Assembly (NCBI RefSeq): GCF_009905375.1
Contig: NC_133653.1
Span: forward strand, 98,403,852-98,467,851
Length of the DNA: 64,000 nucleotides
From: Apium graveolens
Lineage: Eukaryota > Streptophyta > Magnoliopsida > Apiales > Apiaceae
Direction: 5' to 3'
Shown: in pieces, positions 34,537 to 47,982 of the stretch
Numbering within the stretch: the stretch's first letter is position 1
How the letters are laid out: each line of letters opens with the position of its first letter
Program-made: the position numbers and the translations under genes
The notes under the pieces: generated by a model
What the model was told of the DNA's origin: nothing
The model's input: only the letters and a program-made list of their open reading frames with translations
The model's database searches: none

Positions 34537-36025
34537 TGTTAAGCAAGATTGAAGCTGTATGTAAAATTCAATAATACTGGTTTGGATAACTCAACATAGA
34601 ACAAATACTTGAAATAATCTGTATTCCACTAGAATCTGTACAAATTATTTATTGGGCATATACAAAATGGTTTTGGTAACTACAGTGAAGAAGACGTCAA
34701 CAATGATCCGTATGAAGTTCATTAACATGTTCAGGCAACGGAGGAATAAGGTTGAAGTCATTCGAAGCAGTTATCAGAGGATCAGTGTGAAGACCTCAAG
34801 GATTGTTAGTGAAGTTATTTGTATCTGGTAGAAGACTTGACAATGATTTGAGAAGATATAGTACGAAGGCCTGAGAGCGGAACTAGTCACCTGTGAATCA
34901 AACCATTGCACTAGGTGTCAATGATTTGTGAAAGGAAACTGAATACTATCATTAGGAAGATTGTCAAGTGATGATTTGTATCTGGGAATACAGGTCTTAT
35001 GGTTAATACGAAGACTCAAGAGAGAGAGAAAACTACTCTCATATGTTGCTATGGCCCACATAGTACATTTCCATGTTCAAAATGATTCCCTAGATGCCCT
35101 AGCTCGCAACTTAGCTTTCTAGGGTGTTCATAGTCGCAAGTTATAATCAAACATCTCAGAACTTTAAGGCAAAATCCCTTATGCAGCTAGTAGTCACCAA
35201 TAAGGTGCTAATCAAGGCTCCTAGGTTCACAAGTCACTAAATATTCTAAGGAAGCTTTATTATCCATCTCTAGTCGTCATTAAGAGGTTCTAAGAACAAA
35301 TGGAGTCGCAGCTAAGCTTCTATGGCAATCACTTTATTTGCAAGTTAACACTTAGCTAAGAAAATACTCTCATGATCCCTTCTGGTCGTCGGGTAGCTAT
35401 TAGAGAAATAATTCCAAATGTGTTCTACTTTCTTGGTCGCAAGCTAGCAAATGAAACTACCATGGGCGCAAGTTACAATGTTTATAAGCTGTTCAATTCA
35501 AATACTTGGTTATTATGATGCCAAATGTCTCTTCTCTCTCCTGAATACCTACCAGCTATATAAACAATTCAGATGCAATTGAAATTGTATCTCTTCATTC
35601 TTAAATAGTGTGATACTCTTAAAAAATAGTCTTAGCACATTAAAAAGCTTGATTTGACAAGGAGAGGTCATGCCCAATTTGATTCTCACCATATAAAGAC
35701 TTACACAACAGCAACACTCATCATTTATAGCTTCTTGATTGTATTTTTCATCATTTGATAAAAGCTATGAGTTTTTAGAGTGACATATACAAGCCATAGT
35801 TTGATAGCTTATATTTTGTATTGGTTTTATCTATTTGTAACTTTTAATATTTGTTCAAAGGTGTAAGCAATTCATTGCGATTTATATTCTTAATATAAGA
35901 ATTATTCCGTTAATCTCTTTGTTTGTTTATTTCGCTTTTATAATTTCATATTCCGCTGCATTAATTGCTAAAAAATGAAAAATATACATTCACCCCCTAT
36001 CTGTATGTACCTTTTGGACCTAACA
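34537..36025 (+). repeat. 5' LTR of copia-A
   Basis: The right edge is secure: ...TGGACCTAACA is followed after two bases by a PBS. The left edge TGTTAAGC (34537) is my best TGTTA match to the TAACA end and gives a 1489-bp LTR; it is less certain. A TATATAAAC-type box lies at 35557-35565, about 470 bp before the PBS, in a position suitable for an LTR promoter. Confidence 0.6.
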
Positions 36026-36027
36026 AT

Positions 36028-36038
36028 TGGTATCAGAG
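36028..36038 (+). other. Primer-binding site of copia-A
   Basis: TGGTATCAGAG matches the initiator-tRNA-Met complement for 11 bases, two bases after the LTR end. Confidence 0.85.
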
Positions 36039-36241
36039 TTTTTTGATCTATATACAGATCAAATCCGTTAGATTAGCAAGTTTTATTATTGATTTTGGTT
36101 GTACGGAGTCTGGGATTACTTTTGGTGTGTAGATCCGATTATGGGTTGTTGGTTTTGATTTGACTGGTTTTGGTATTGTTGACTGACTGAGTGTTTGTGT
36201 TTTGAGACGGTGTATTACGACATTTTCTCAGATCTGAAAAG

Positions 36242-36946
36242 ATGAGTACTCAGAAAGTTAGTAGTATCAAGGTTTTTCAGTTTGATAAATCAAGATATAA
36301 TCTATGGAAGAAGAAAATGTTTTTATATATTCGGGCTTCAAATCCAAATTATATGAAGGTATTAACAGACGGAAGACATGTGCCTTTGAAGGAGCATCCA
36401 GAAACCACTAATTTAAGAATGTCATGTCCTAAATCAAAATGGAGTGCTGTTGATAGGGAATTGATTGCTTTGAATGAAGGTCTGCAGCTGATTTTTGTTG
36501 ATTCGATGAATAATGATATGAATCACCAAATTATGGTCTGTGAAAATGCCAAGCATATGTGGGAGACCATAGAACTGATTATGGAAGGAACTGAAGATGT
36601 CAAGCAAAATTGATTGGATATCTTGACTTCGCAAAATAAGGCTTTTAAGTCCTTGCCTGGAGAGAGTTTAACTCAAGTCTTTGAAAGACTGAACAAGTTG
36701 TTAAACTAAGTCAACGGGAAGTTTATGCTAGTTCTACCTCACCACTTGGAGAATACAACTTCATCTATTCGTGAACGGGTTGATTTTGAAAGCATAACAC
36801 TTGAGAAGTTGTATGGTAAGCTGAAGACTCATGAAATGGAGCAGGAACAAAGGAAAATCAAATATGGTGGTGGTACAGTTGACAGCAAGAATGCTGAACT
36901 ACTCAAGACAACCGTTCTTATAGCCAGTGGAATCAAAGAGCTTGAC
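36242..36946 (+). pseudogene. Copia-A gag, truncated
   Basis: It begins MSTQKVSSIKVFQFDKSRYN at ATG 36242, a Copia gag N-terminus with YNLWKKKMFLYIRA and ENAKHMWETIELIMEGTEDVK. TGA at 36611-36613 and TAA near 36708 break it. The same frames continue through NKAFKSLPGESLTQVFERLNKLL and LEKLYGKLKTHEMEQEQRK to about 36946, where the gypsy-B LTR begins. It is a different Copia family from copia-1 (different LTR, divergent gag). Nothing downstream of this gag segment is visible in the window. Confidence 0.8.
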
Positions 36947-37460
36947 TGTAATATCCCGAATTTTTGGGACTTTATAAAACAATCAAGGAATAGTAATCCG
37001 GACGATCGGGGAAAATTTCTTAGGCCACACAATGTTATGCATGGAATATTTAGTTTCCGAATCAATATTGTGATTATACGTACCAAATGAATGTACGTAA
37101 AAGCCATTAGTTTTCGAAGAAAATGAACTTTGTAAAAACGACCTTATCTTAAGAACCATCAAAGAATACGAGAATCACATTACAAGCACGAATCTAGAAT
37201 TCTGCAAATTAAAACCCAAGTACAAGGTTTCAAAGCATAAAGGACTTATAAGAAAAAAGATTTACCCCGCGAATCGCTTACAAAGATTTATTACAAAAAT
37301 GAATAAGCGACCAAGCGAATACGTAAGTGAATAAATAAAACGTATCAAGCCCATGCGAATTCCCATACAAGACATGCAAACTTATTAGTAAAAGTGTAAC
37401 TAAGGATTGGAAATTAAATAGTAACCAATCAAAGAGCATAGTAACCTAGCTAAGACAAAT
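36947..37460. repeat. Gypsy-B LTR, left part
   Basis: The abrupt change inside copia-A gag at TGTAATATCCCGAATTTTTGGG is a typical Gypsy LTR start. The right end is not visible: gypsy-C interrupts at 37460 and the sequence resumes at 53633. The preceding TTGAC (36942-36946) would be the target duplication. Confidence 0.6.
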
Positions 37461-40400
37461 TGTGACGCCTTCCAAACCCGGGGTCTAGATTTGGGGGTCA
37501 CTTGCCACTAAACTATAATAAAATAATCACAGCGGAATAATATAATAAATATGACCCCTTTACCTGCACTGGATCGATCACTGGTTATAGTATGAAATAG
37601 GCACTAGTACAAACCAAATGTTATTACAAACCATAAGTCTAATTAGTTTTACAACTTATTCCAAATTTATTACAAACCTTTATACTATTCAAGCGTCCCA
37701 AACTATCTACCTGGAAAACATGCCAAACTATTTACAAGCGCTTGACCTCTAATCAAACCTGGAACTCAAGCCTGCTCCGGTTTAGCTGAAAGATTGGATT
37801 AATAAATAAGTATGAGCGAAAAGATGCTCAGCAAGTAATATAGAGTTTGTAAGTGGACAACAATAACAATATCTGAGTAAAATCAGAAGTTGATATAAAC
37901 TTTAAAGTTTAAGCGTCTGTTTAATAAAATACAATTATGCACTATGTTGTTCCTGATGATCAGTCATGAAACAACACCGGTATCCCGCAGCCATACCGTA
38001 AATATATGTATCGATATCCCGCAGCCATACCGTACCTATTGGATATCCATGAAGAAGGCCTAGCAAGATATTACACTTTCGTATAATAACTCACGCTGGA
38101 CCGGTGCCTCGGCCCCTTATGCTAACCAAGAATCAATTCACAAAATAATTTTTGATTAAAGGAGTTGGATCAATGACATCCTTATCTATTCAACTCCCCA
38201 TGTTACATGGTCCGGAGTTATCTCAACAACTGATGGCGAAATAACTAGAACAATTAGTTATTCGCTAATCTCAATTCAATGTTCCACTGTATAGAGTATA
38301 TCTGGATAGTATAGTTATTTACTATCTATCAAATCAAAAGATTGGTTCTAGCAGAATGATTGCTAGAATACGAGAATGTCAATAAATATAAGAGTATTGA
38401 TATTCAATATGCTATCAAAGTATTTATAAACAGTTCTTATATTTGAATATGTAAAACAATAAACTATTCTGAATTTAGAATAAGGGAGAATACTTGTCTG
38501 GTATGCTCAATAACTTTTCACTAAAACTATGGCTTATAACTGCTGGCTATCAACTTCGTCTAGCACTTGACCACACTCTTTGCTACTCGATTCTATAAAC
38601 AAAAGAACTATCTTAATTGACAGAACCAAACTCAATTGACGTAACTATACGTCTTGACATCTACCCGATCGTTTATAACTAGCATGACATTTTAAAACTG
38701 GAACAGATAGCATGTATATCACGTAACACGTAATCACGGTATTCGTATAACACGTACTCACATATTTCATGTAACACATAAGTCAGATCATTAAAAGGTA
38801 TGTCTCAGTGCGTTCAGAATGAAAATTAGATCAATATTAGCATTTATCGATCAAATACCGACTCAAACTGATCCACAATTCAAATGACATTGCAATATAA
38901 AAGAAATTAGGACTCAAATGTATTTTTATTGGAAGCGCAATATTTTTCTGAGTCTGTACACATTCGTTTCGTATTAAACGGATATAAAATAAGAAATAAA
39001 TAGATTTAAATCAATTAATAATAATATTAATTGATTTTTAAATACCAAAATATAATTTTTAAAATCTAAAAATAATTTTTAGGAATTATTTGAATTAATT
39101 ATAAATAATTTATATTTATTTAACTATTTATAAATAAAATTAATTGATTAATTGATTTTTAATCAATTAATTAAATTCATAAATAATTAACTAAAATAAA
39201 CTATAAATAATTAAATCAAACTGTATTTTTGAAAATAATTAAAGAAAATAATTTTAGGAATTTAAAATAATTAAGAAAATAATTTTTAGTATTTAAGTAA
39301 TTATTAAATGATTTTTGAAAACAAATTAAATGATTTTTAAAAGTAAGAAAATGAATTTTGAAAAAGAAATTAACAGAAACAGGTTTTCAGATGGCAGTCT
39401 CCTTCTCCACAAGATCAAACGGCGGAAATGGGCTGTGGGGAAGCTGCCGGAGATGGATGAACATGGTCGGAATCTGGGGATGAACCCAGAAACCGGCGAA
39501 CGTCACCGTTTTCCGATCAACCCCCAACCAAGCCCAAAATCATCCCCAAACAGCTCGGTTTCGACACCAATCGTTTCCCCAATATTTCTGCTACTCAGAA
39601 TCCACCAGAATCATGCCATAACTCCTCGGAATCTCATATTCCGATCATAGCTTCGAAGAACACCGGAAAAAATCCGGCGAAACTCGAACTCACCAAATTC
39701 TCAATCAAAATTCGAGTTTTACATACCAAAATAAAGCTTATGATGTCTATAATCCGATACAACAATCAAAACAACCAGCATCAACACATATTAACCGGAA
39801 AATCAAATCAAAAATTCGGTGAAACTAAAAACTCGGTTATAACATTCTGGGAATCAAACAACACATATTTATAATCAAAACGACTGTAAACCATCATCTA
39901 AAGCTATCTATAACATCAGAATCAATCAAAAATCATTCTAAATCAAAAACGAATTCAAGCCTCAAGAACACAAAATCGATTTTTCAATTTACCTAACCTC
40001 AGATCGTGATTCTGGTATCAAAAGATCGGGCTTGAAACAAGGATCTTTTTGGTTACAAGAGCATCAACAGAGGATTCCTACAACTCCCAAAATCACTGAT
40101 TCTTTGTTCTTGAAGAAATTTTACCCCCAAAACTTTTGTTGATTTTTGGTTTTTAATGAAAAATAAAATGAAATAAAAAGATTAATGGGCTATTTATATT
40201 TTCTGAAAAATAAATACCCCAAAATCAATCTAGGGTGTTTTATTCCCATAATTAAAATAATTAAGCCCCAAAATGATAATTACGGGGAATAATTTTAAAA
40301 ACGATAAAATGCAAAATTAATGTCAAAATTTTCCCAAAATTGTGAATAATTCAAAAATACAAAATAAAGGGTATTTGAAGTACGAATAATTTTATAAAAA

Positions 40401-40773
40401 TAAAAACATCGATTTTTGTGGGGTTTGTCGTCCCGGTGGGGTCCCGGTTCGTTGATTTTTGAAAAACGGAAACGATCCCTAAATTACCAGAAAATCCCGA
40501 TAACACATAAAATACATTCAAACGAACATAAAATCAAATAAAACAGGTATCTTAATAAAGACACTAATAATTACGCGTCCCGTTTGCAGATAAGTTCATA
40601 TAATTTCAATTTAAACATATTTTTAATCAATCGAGAATTTTTTTGGCCCGCACAGAAACACACATAACAGTTATAACATCTCATATCATAGCAACAATTA
40701 CTTTAAATTTATAAAACACATAATATTTATTTATTTAACATATAATATTCACATAATTTTCCCGGATATTACA
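37461..40773 (-). repeat. Gypsy-C 3' LTR (left copy)
   Basis: A 3313-bp LTR starting TGTGACGCCTTCC and ending TTTTCCCGGATATTACA on the plus strand. It adjoins the PPT at 40774. It includes AT-rich sequence near 39000-39300. The open frame at 39330-39650 has a counterpart at 52210-52503 in the other LTR and is not a gene. Confidence 0.9.
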
Positions 40774-40787
40774 TCCTTCCCCCCTTA
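40774..40787 (-). other. Gypsy-C polypurine tract
   Basis: On the minus strand it reads AAGGGGGGAAGGA, directly before the 3' LTR. Confidence 0.85.
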
Positions 40788-40812
40788 ACAGGATTCTGTC
40801 CTCAGATTCAGC

Positions 40813-42255
40813 CTAGGAAAATAAATGAGGATACTTGGATCGCATTTCGCTTTCCAACTCCCAAGTCGACTCTTCAACCTTCGGATTCCTCCACAAGACT
40901 CGCACTAAAGTTACAGACTTATTCCTAAGTACTCTTTCTTTCTTATCTAAAATCTGTACTAGTTGCTCTACAAAAGATAAATCTTGCTGAATCTCGATTG
41001 GCTCGTATTCTATCACATGGTTCGAATCAGGAAAATAACGCTTCAACATTGATACGTGGAACACGTTGTGAATATGCTGCATGTGAGGTGGTAACGCTAA
41101 TTCGTAAGCAACCTTTCCCACACGCTTCAAAATCTCAAAAGGACCAACATAACGCGAACTCAGCTTTCCTTTCTTTCCAAATCTTGATAAACCTTTCCAA
41201 GGAGAAACTTTTAATAGCACTGCTTCACCAACTTCAAATTCCATATCCTTTCTGGCAGGATCAGCATATTTGCATTGATGATCTTGAGCAGCTGTTAATC
41301 TTTTCCGAATGAGTTCTATTTTCTCCTTCGTCTGCTGGATCAGTTCCGGACCCAAAATCTTTCTCTCACCAACTTCTTCCCAACATATTGGAGATCTGCA
41401 TCTTCTCCCGTACAAGGCTTCGTAAGGCGGCATCCTAATACTAGCATGATAGCTGTTGTTGTAGGAGAATTCTACTAATGGCAAATGTTCGTCCCAACTC
41501 CCTTCAAAATCTAGTGCACATACCCTTAGCATATCCTCAATAGTCTGAATCGTCCTTTCACTTTGACCGTCTGTCTGCGGATGATACGCGATACTCATGT
41601 TCAGCTTCGTTCCGAGACAATCTTGAAAACTTCTCCAAAATCTTGAGTTAAATCGAGGATCTCTGTCTGAAACTATGGATACTGGAACTCCATGTCGGGT
41701 TACAATTTCCTTAAAATATAACCGTACCAATTTATCCATTGAGAATTTTTCATTGATAGGAAGAAAATGCGCCGACTTTGTCAATCTGTCAATAATAACC
41801 CAAATAGCATCATGATTTGCCCTAGTCCTTGGTAATCCAACTACGAAATCCATTGCGATATGCTCCCATTTCCATTCTGGAATGTCCAATGGTTGTATTA
41901 GTCTACTGGGCCTTTGATGTTCCGCTTTGACTCGCTGGCAAGTGTAGCACTTATTCACCCATTCTATAATTTCCTTCTTCATGCTTGGCCACCAAAAATT
42001 TTCTCTTAAGTCTCTGTACATCTTCGTACTCCCGGGATGAATTGAATATCTAGAGTTGTGAGCGTCTCGAAGAATTTCATCTTTCAGCTCGGCTACGTTG
42101 GGTATCCATATTCTAGAGGAAAATCTTAATATTCCTTTATCATCCTTTTGACTCCCTATTTCTTCTCCTGTCAAACTGTCTCGTTCATGGCTCATGACTT
42201 TCTCCTGACATCTTCTTATCTTCTCTAATAATTCTGGTTGAAAAGACATGCACAC
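40813..42255 (-). CDS. Gypsy-C integrase with GPF/Y module and chromodomain-like tail
   Basis: An open frame of 480 codons forming the C-terminal part of pol. The zinc-binding HHCC region shows [18 protein letters not shown] and [15 protein letters not shown]. The catalytic core has [10 protein letters not shown] (first Asp), [13 protein letters not shown] (second Asp) and [20 protein letters not shown] (Glu), all D,D-35-E residues present. Then [29 protein letters not shown], the GPF/Y module ([18 protein letters not shown]) and a chromodomain-like end ([38 protein letters not shown]). Integrase inserts the cDNA; such tails may guide it to heterochromatin. The frame is normally part of Gag-Pol, so the apparent start is arbitrary. 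The frame just upstream is disrupted near 42260. Confidence 0.93.
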   Translation of the reverse strand: MCMSFQPELLEKIRRCQEKVMSHERDSLTGEEIGSQKDDKGILRFSSRIWIPNVAELKDEILRDAHNSRYSIHPGSTKMYRDLRENFWWPSMKKEIIEWVNKCYTCQRVKAEHQRPSRLIQPLDIPEWKWEHIAMDFVVGLPRTRANHDAIWVIIDRLTKSAHFLPINEKFSMDKLVRLYFKEIVTRHGVPVSIVSDRDPRFNSRFWRSFQDCLGTKLNMSIAYHPQTDGQSERTIQTIEDMLRVCALDFEGSWDEHLPLVEFSYNNSYHASIRMPPYEALYGRRCRSPICWEEVGERKILGPELIQQTKEKIELIRKRLTAAQDHQCKYADPARKDMEFEVGEAVLLKVSPWKGLSRFGKKGKLSSRYVGPFEILKRVGKVAYELALPPHMQHIHNVFHVSMLKRYFPDSNHVIEYEPIEIQQDLSFVEQLVQILDKKERVLRNKSVTLVRVLWRNPKVEESTWELESEMRSKYPHLFS

Positions 42256-42656
42256 AATACCTCTGTAGACATACTTGGGATACTGACCTCTATTTCCAGC
42301 TTTTCAAATTCCTTGATCAACTACTCGGATGAAGTTATCATATTCAACCTTTCTTTTCTGCTCAGCGCGTCGGCCACCACATTTGCTTTGCCTGGATGAT
42401 AGTTGATAGTACAGTCATAGTCCTTGATTAGTTCTAGCCATCTTCTCTGCCTCATGTTCAATTCCTTCTGGGTGAAGATATACTTCAAACTCTTGTGGTC
42501 CGTGTAGATCTCACACTTTTCCCCATACAGATAATGCCTCCATATCTTCAATGCAAACACTATAGCTGCCAATTCAAGATCATGCGTTGGATACATTTCT
42601 TCATGTGGTTTCAACTGTCTTGAAGCGTAGGCTATCACCTTATCATGCTGCATCAA
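42256..42656 (-). pseudogene. Gypsy-C RNase H (out of frame with RT)
   Basis: RNase H segment with [41 protein letters not shown] and [19 protein letters not shown] one-base shift near 42655 separates it from RT (the RT frame runs into [13 protein letters not shown], where the family continues into RNase H). It ends at TAG about 42321, after which the linker to integrase reads on but is shifted again near 42260. Confidence 0.9.
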
Positions 42657-43524
42657 AACACATCCCAGTCCTTTATCGCGTCACTGTAAATCACAAAATT
42701 TCCTTGATCATCTGGCAAGACTAGCACTGGAGAAGATACTAATCTATTCTTTAATTCTTGGAAACTTTCCTCGCATTTCTCATCCCATTCAAATTTCTGG
42801 TTCTTCCTGGTGAGCTTTGTTAACGGCGTAGCTATCTTTGCGAAATCTTGTACAAATCTTCTATAGTAACCTACCAGTCCCATGAAACTTCTCAATTCTG
42901 TTGGTGTCTTTGGGCTCTCCCAGTTGATTATGGCTTCAATCTTCGCTGGATCCACTTCCACTCCTTTATTGCTAATCACGTGCCCAAGGAATCGTGCTTC
43001 TTTTAACCAAAATTCACACTTGGAAAACTTTGCGTACAATTTCTCCTGTCGCAGTATCTCCAAAACTATCCTCAAGTGCTCTGCATGCTCCTCTTCTGAT
43101 TTGGAATAGATCAGAATGTCGTCTATGAACACAATCATGAATTTATGAAAATACTTCTTAAATACTCGATTCATCAGATCCATGAAAGCTGCTGGCGCGT
43201 TGGTTAATCCAAATGCCATTACTAGAAACTCATAATGCCCATATCTGGTTCTGAATGCGGTCTTTGAAATATCTTCTGGCTTGATCTTCAGTTGATGATA
43301 TCCGGATCTTAAATCAATTTTAGAGAACCATACAGCGCCTCTCAATTGGTCAAACAAATCATCGATCCTTGGTAACGGGTACTTGTTCTTAATAGTCAGC
43401 TTATTTAGTTCTCGATAGTCAATGCATAGTCGCATACTCCCGTCCTTCTTTTTGACAAATAGTACTGGTGCGCCCCATGGGGATACACTGGGTCTTATAA
43501 CTCCTTTCTCTAAAAGATCTTGCA
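42653..43524 (-). pseudogene. Gypsy-C reverse transcriptase (N-terminally cut by solo LTR)
   Basis: RT from [20 protein letters not shown] onward: [62 protein letters not shown] and the catalytic FIDD (43118-43129), then [17 protein letters not shown] and a thumb region. The frame extends on to 43651, but those 43 residues are read from the inserted LTR, not RT. The insertion separates RT from the protease by 4463 bp. Confidence 0.92.
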
Positions 43525-45903
43525 TGTAACACCCCCAAATCCGGGGTCGGGGATCCGGGTTGTCACGAGTTCCATTTCCCTTAACAACACCCAATCTTAA
43601 TAAATAATCAACTACTCTGTACTGTGACCCCACAATAAACACACACACCACAAGTTATAGTCTCAGAGATGAATATCCAAAAATAATCATAAGTCGTTTT
43701 ATTCCACAATTATATGCCAATACACCTTAAACAGGTTTCTGAATAAATTTACATTCATTTCTTTGCCATTATTACAATTCAAAAATATACATAATCTGAT
43801 ACATCAAAAGTTGAAAGCCTAGCCTATTGGTAGTTCCTACCTCAGCTATGGCGGCATCAGTGCTTCTAGAAAACTGCGGAACGTCTCCTAACCTCTTGCG
43901 AATCGGGAGCTTGGTCCGGTTCATCTTGTCTATCTGATGTTGTGTGATGAAAGAAGAAAGCAAGGGTGAGCAGGAAGCCCACCAAAATAATATGTATAAT
44001 GATTAACAATATATGAGCCTTCTCATAGTACTCATGAAAGTCTTGGTCAAAAGAAATGAACCAAGTTGATATCTTAATGCGATGAAGTCGCAAAATATTC
44101 AGTATATATATATACATATATACTTTTCAAAATATTGGAAGTCCTCTTCCATGCACAATATACACAAAGTCCCAGTGTATAACTGTATAAAAAAAAATAT
44201 CGTTGCAAGGTGATCTCATATATCTAACCTTGTCTCAACATTTTTCTGAAAATCTTTGTCATTCATAAGACAATTATTAATTAGATATAAGTTTAAAAGA
44301 TGAAGTTACAAGATACCCCAATATACTTATATCTTTCCCAAATACTACTTGAACTACCACCGTTCAAGTTATAATTAGCTTCAAAAGTTCATCACATAGA
44401 TGAGACTATAAGGCAAGATTTGAATAGATTAAATCTTTAAAATATTATCAAAATAAAATGAAGTTACGAGATACTTCATTTGATGTAAACATCATTTTGA
44501 AAACTTGACCCTGCCAACACTCAACAATCGCCCAACCGTAGCCTTTCTATCGAAGTGCTCTGGGTAGTGTTGCAGAAATTATCCAATTGGATGATGAACT
44601 CATTACGGGAGTTTGCCGCGCCAGGAAGACCACTTACGATGATCAGTCGTAGTAGTACAACCCCGCCATTTTCTACATGTAGAGGAGAACCTGTCGGATT
44701 TACTTGTCAACCGAACACTGAACTCCTAAGGAATGGACCGCCTTAGCGGAACTTCCAGGCCATTTGGGCCAATATAATAAGGCTGGGCCGGCGCTACTTG
44801 GCCACTTACGCCACTCCTAGTTCAGATGAAATCCATGACTCTGAAACGTAAAGCTTGTCCCCACTTTCCCCAAGTAGAAACTTGTTGATACGGCTCCACC
44901 AAGAAGTCGTATCTATTTGGAAAGGAGAACTCACCGATATTTCCCAGGCGATGCCTGTTAATGGATTAACTTGTTCCAAGAATTTTACTTCCCGAGTGTT
45001 GGGTAAGTAATCAATTCATTTATCAAAACAGCAACCTTGTTGCGAATATAAAACACACCACAGAGCCGGATCCCTCAGGTTTTGAGCGAGTATTTAAATC
45101 CCCTTCGAAAGGAGGATCTTAAAAAAAATGAGTTTTGGGATCCGCTCTAACTTTTAAAAAAATCATTTTGAAGTCTCGCAAAACATTTTTAAGAATGTTT
45201 GGAGTGAAGCTGATTTAATGAAGTAAATCAGTCCCCAGAATATTTAGAAAATGTCTGAATATTATTATTTAAATAATATTCCCATAAAGAATAATCTTTA
45301 TAAAATAATTGAAGTAGAAGTTTTAAAACTTATACTTGAAATGAATATTAAATAACCAAAGATATACTTATATGAAAGTACTATCTTTATTTGAATAATC
45401 GAAAATAAGTTTGATTATTTACACCTTATTCTTTAATAAAATAAAGAACAAATCTCAGCAAATAATCGGAGTCATAGATCCTCAAATGAATATTCAAAAA
45501 TATTCATTAAACAATATAAACTGAGTCATAAGCCCTCGAATGAATATTCAAATAATATTCAGATAATAAAATAAAAGGAGTCATAAGTCCTCGAATGAAT
45601 ATTCAAAATAATATTCATTTAATATAAAATAAAAGGAGTCATAAGTCCTCGAATGAATATTCAAAATAATATTCAATAAATAAATAAGCTGAGTCATAAG
45701 CCCTCGAATGAATATTATAAATAATATTCATTAAATAAAATAAAGGAGTCATACATCCTCAAATGAATATCCAAGTAATATTCAATAAATAATATAAAGG
45801 AGTCATAAGTCCTCGAATGAATATTCAAGATAATATTCATTAATAAAATCAAGTTATCGAATAAACCTTATTCGATTAATAGTTTTGAAAACTATAAACA
45901 TAT

Positions 45904-45934
<31 letters not shown>

Positions 45935-47982
45935 AAATCTACTCGGGATCCTCGACTCCCGATATTAGAAAATGTTTTCACCTTTGGGTCCCTATACTAA
46001 GGGTATATGCAAATTACTGCTATTCTCTAGCATAGGTATTATCAACTGAACCAACAGATATATTTGGCAAGGATACGAAACAGGCATGCATATATATACC
46101 ATATCAGCATGCTTCAATATATCGCAACATTTGCTAATTAACCAACATGCATCTATCGCAAGATAATGCATATACATATATACATCACAACAACAGTATA
46201 ACGGATAGAAAACTTGCCTGAGCGACTGGGGGTTACGAATGGCTCGGGACGAGTCTGGTAACCTATAAACAACAAGTAAGTTGGAATTAAACCAAATTCA
46301 CTTGTAAATCTATACTCTAACCAACTCAGACTCTAACGCTCGTTTTGCGCTTACTGATTCTCTTAAGTCACTCGAGTACCCTCGGCTCCACCATTTTTAA
46401 TAATTTAACCTTTACGAGTTTTAAGGCGATTCCTTCGCGAGTGTCTTACCACCTGCCTAACACACTTACCATAAATGTTTCATGCATTAATTAACCCTTT
46501 TTGGTCTTTAACCTATGTTTCAAAGTAAGGCGAGGGGAAAAGTTTCGTTCGCGAAACGCCGTTACTTGAAACGGTCGTTTCTCCTAAACCGTGCATCGGA
46601 ATCGAACGAACTACATATCAAAACGAAGCTCGTAACATGAGCTATCTAAACATGGTAGTGGTCATAATCTAGCAGGGGGTTCTCGGGTCCTAATGTTATG
46701 CACAAAAACAGTCCAAAGAAAATCGGACGTTACGACGGCTATGTTTACGCGATTACCAATGTTTAAACTACTCCAATTAACCACCAACCAACTCATAACC
46801 ATCAATACAACAAAACTTCACCTAAACCATACCACATCAGTCCATAATCTCCAAGGTTTTTAACTCAAACAACCACAATCACGACCTATGAACTATAATC
46901 AAGCTTCAATTACCAAAAACACTTCCAAATCAAACCAAACTACTAATAATCACAATCCATGCTTCTCATTTCACAACACCAGCCATTAAACTTACTAACA
47001 AATAAAGTAAAGGCTAGGGTTTGAAGTTTATACCTTCCTTGGGAGGTGTTAAGTTGCTAGGAAGCCTTAGGGAGCCTCCTACAAGCTTGATCTTTCCAAA
47101 GAAATCAAGAACACAAAGTTAGGCTTTGAAGTTTCTAAAAGTCCGATTTAAAGAACTGTAAAAATGAGGGTCTTACCATGATTATTTGGACGAGACTTGT
47201 GAACAAGAGTTGTAGGCCATCTCAATACCTTTCCAATGAGCTATAGAACACAATATTTGAGTGAGAAATGAAGGAGATACAGCAGTTTTAGTGTTCTGGT
47301 TCTGTTTTGGCCGAGAGCATGAAGAACAATGCCTTGGTTTCTTTTTGATTTTGATGAAAAATGATTTGCTTGGCTTGGTTGGTTTGATTTTTGTGTTTGT
47401 TTTAGTAAATTACCTAGTTGCCCTTGATTTTGTGTGGTTAAAAAGCCACCACATCTCCTTCCTTCCCATGTCATGCTTGTGTCATCCTCATGATGTCATC
47501 CTCCCCTCCTTGTCCTCTTCTCATTGGTTGGGTGACATCATCCTCTCTAATCCCTTTGATTAACTTCCTAATTGTTTGCCTAATGACCGCTGATCTGTTA
47601 TACGGTTCGCTTAACTTTTGTTTTCGTTTATCGTTCGAAGGATCATACCCGGGATCTTATTACTTAGGTTTCCTTAACCTTTCTCAATATATTATATTCC
47701 TTTTATGATCCTCTCCTATAATCCTTTAATTTAAATCCTTTTTATCCTGTTACCTTTTTCTCAAATCTTTCCGTATCTAGTGTATTTCCGGGAAAAATCA
47801 AAGTGTTCGGATTTGAATTCTGACGATCTTTACATACACTTATATCCCATATAAAGTACTAATAAAATCTCAGAATATCCATATCAGAACCCCTACATAG
47901 TGTGGCATGAAAAGTTTTCTCATTCAGCAAAAACACTATTCATAAGGGTTTAAAAAATTTCCCAAAAATTGGGGTTATTACA
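43525..47982 (-). repeat. Solo LTR (4458 bp) of the gypsy-E family inside gypsy-C pol
   Basis: It begins TGTAACACCCCC and ends GGGGTTATTACA, flanked by a perfect TTGCA duplication (43520-43524 and 47983-47987). It has no PBS, coding region or internal LTR boundary. It is homologous to the gypsy-E LTR (57697-61092) over both ends and the tandem-repeat block. A solo LTR arises by recombination between the two LTRs of a full element. Minus orientation is inferred from the gypsy-E orientation. No gene inside. Confidence 0.85.
45510..45845. repeat. Tandem repeat of about 60-65 bp within the solo LTR
   Basis: About six units, each with GAGTCATAAGTCCTCGAATG followed by AATATTC/GAATATT inverted segments and an ATAAA spacer. 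It is followed by an AT dinucleotide tract at 45898-45937. Confidence 0.85.

Noticed and set aside
39330..39650. 106-codon frame in the left gypsy-C LTR
   Set aside because: The same frame is present in the other LTR (52210-52503), with lesions. It is repeat sequence with no known domain and no coding signal.
45510..45845. CRISPR-like array of repeats and spacers
   Set aside because: Units are contiguous tandem copies without unique spacers, within a plant retrotransposon LTR.
47261..47563. 100-codon hydrophobic plus-strand frame
   Set aside because: Lies in the solo LTR; the corresponding gypsy-E LTR region (60413-60595) is broken into a different short frame.
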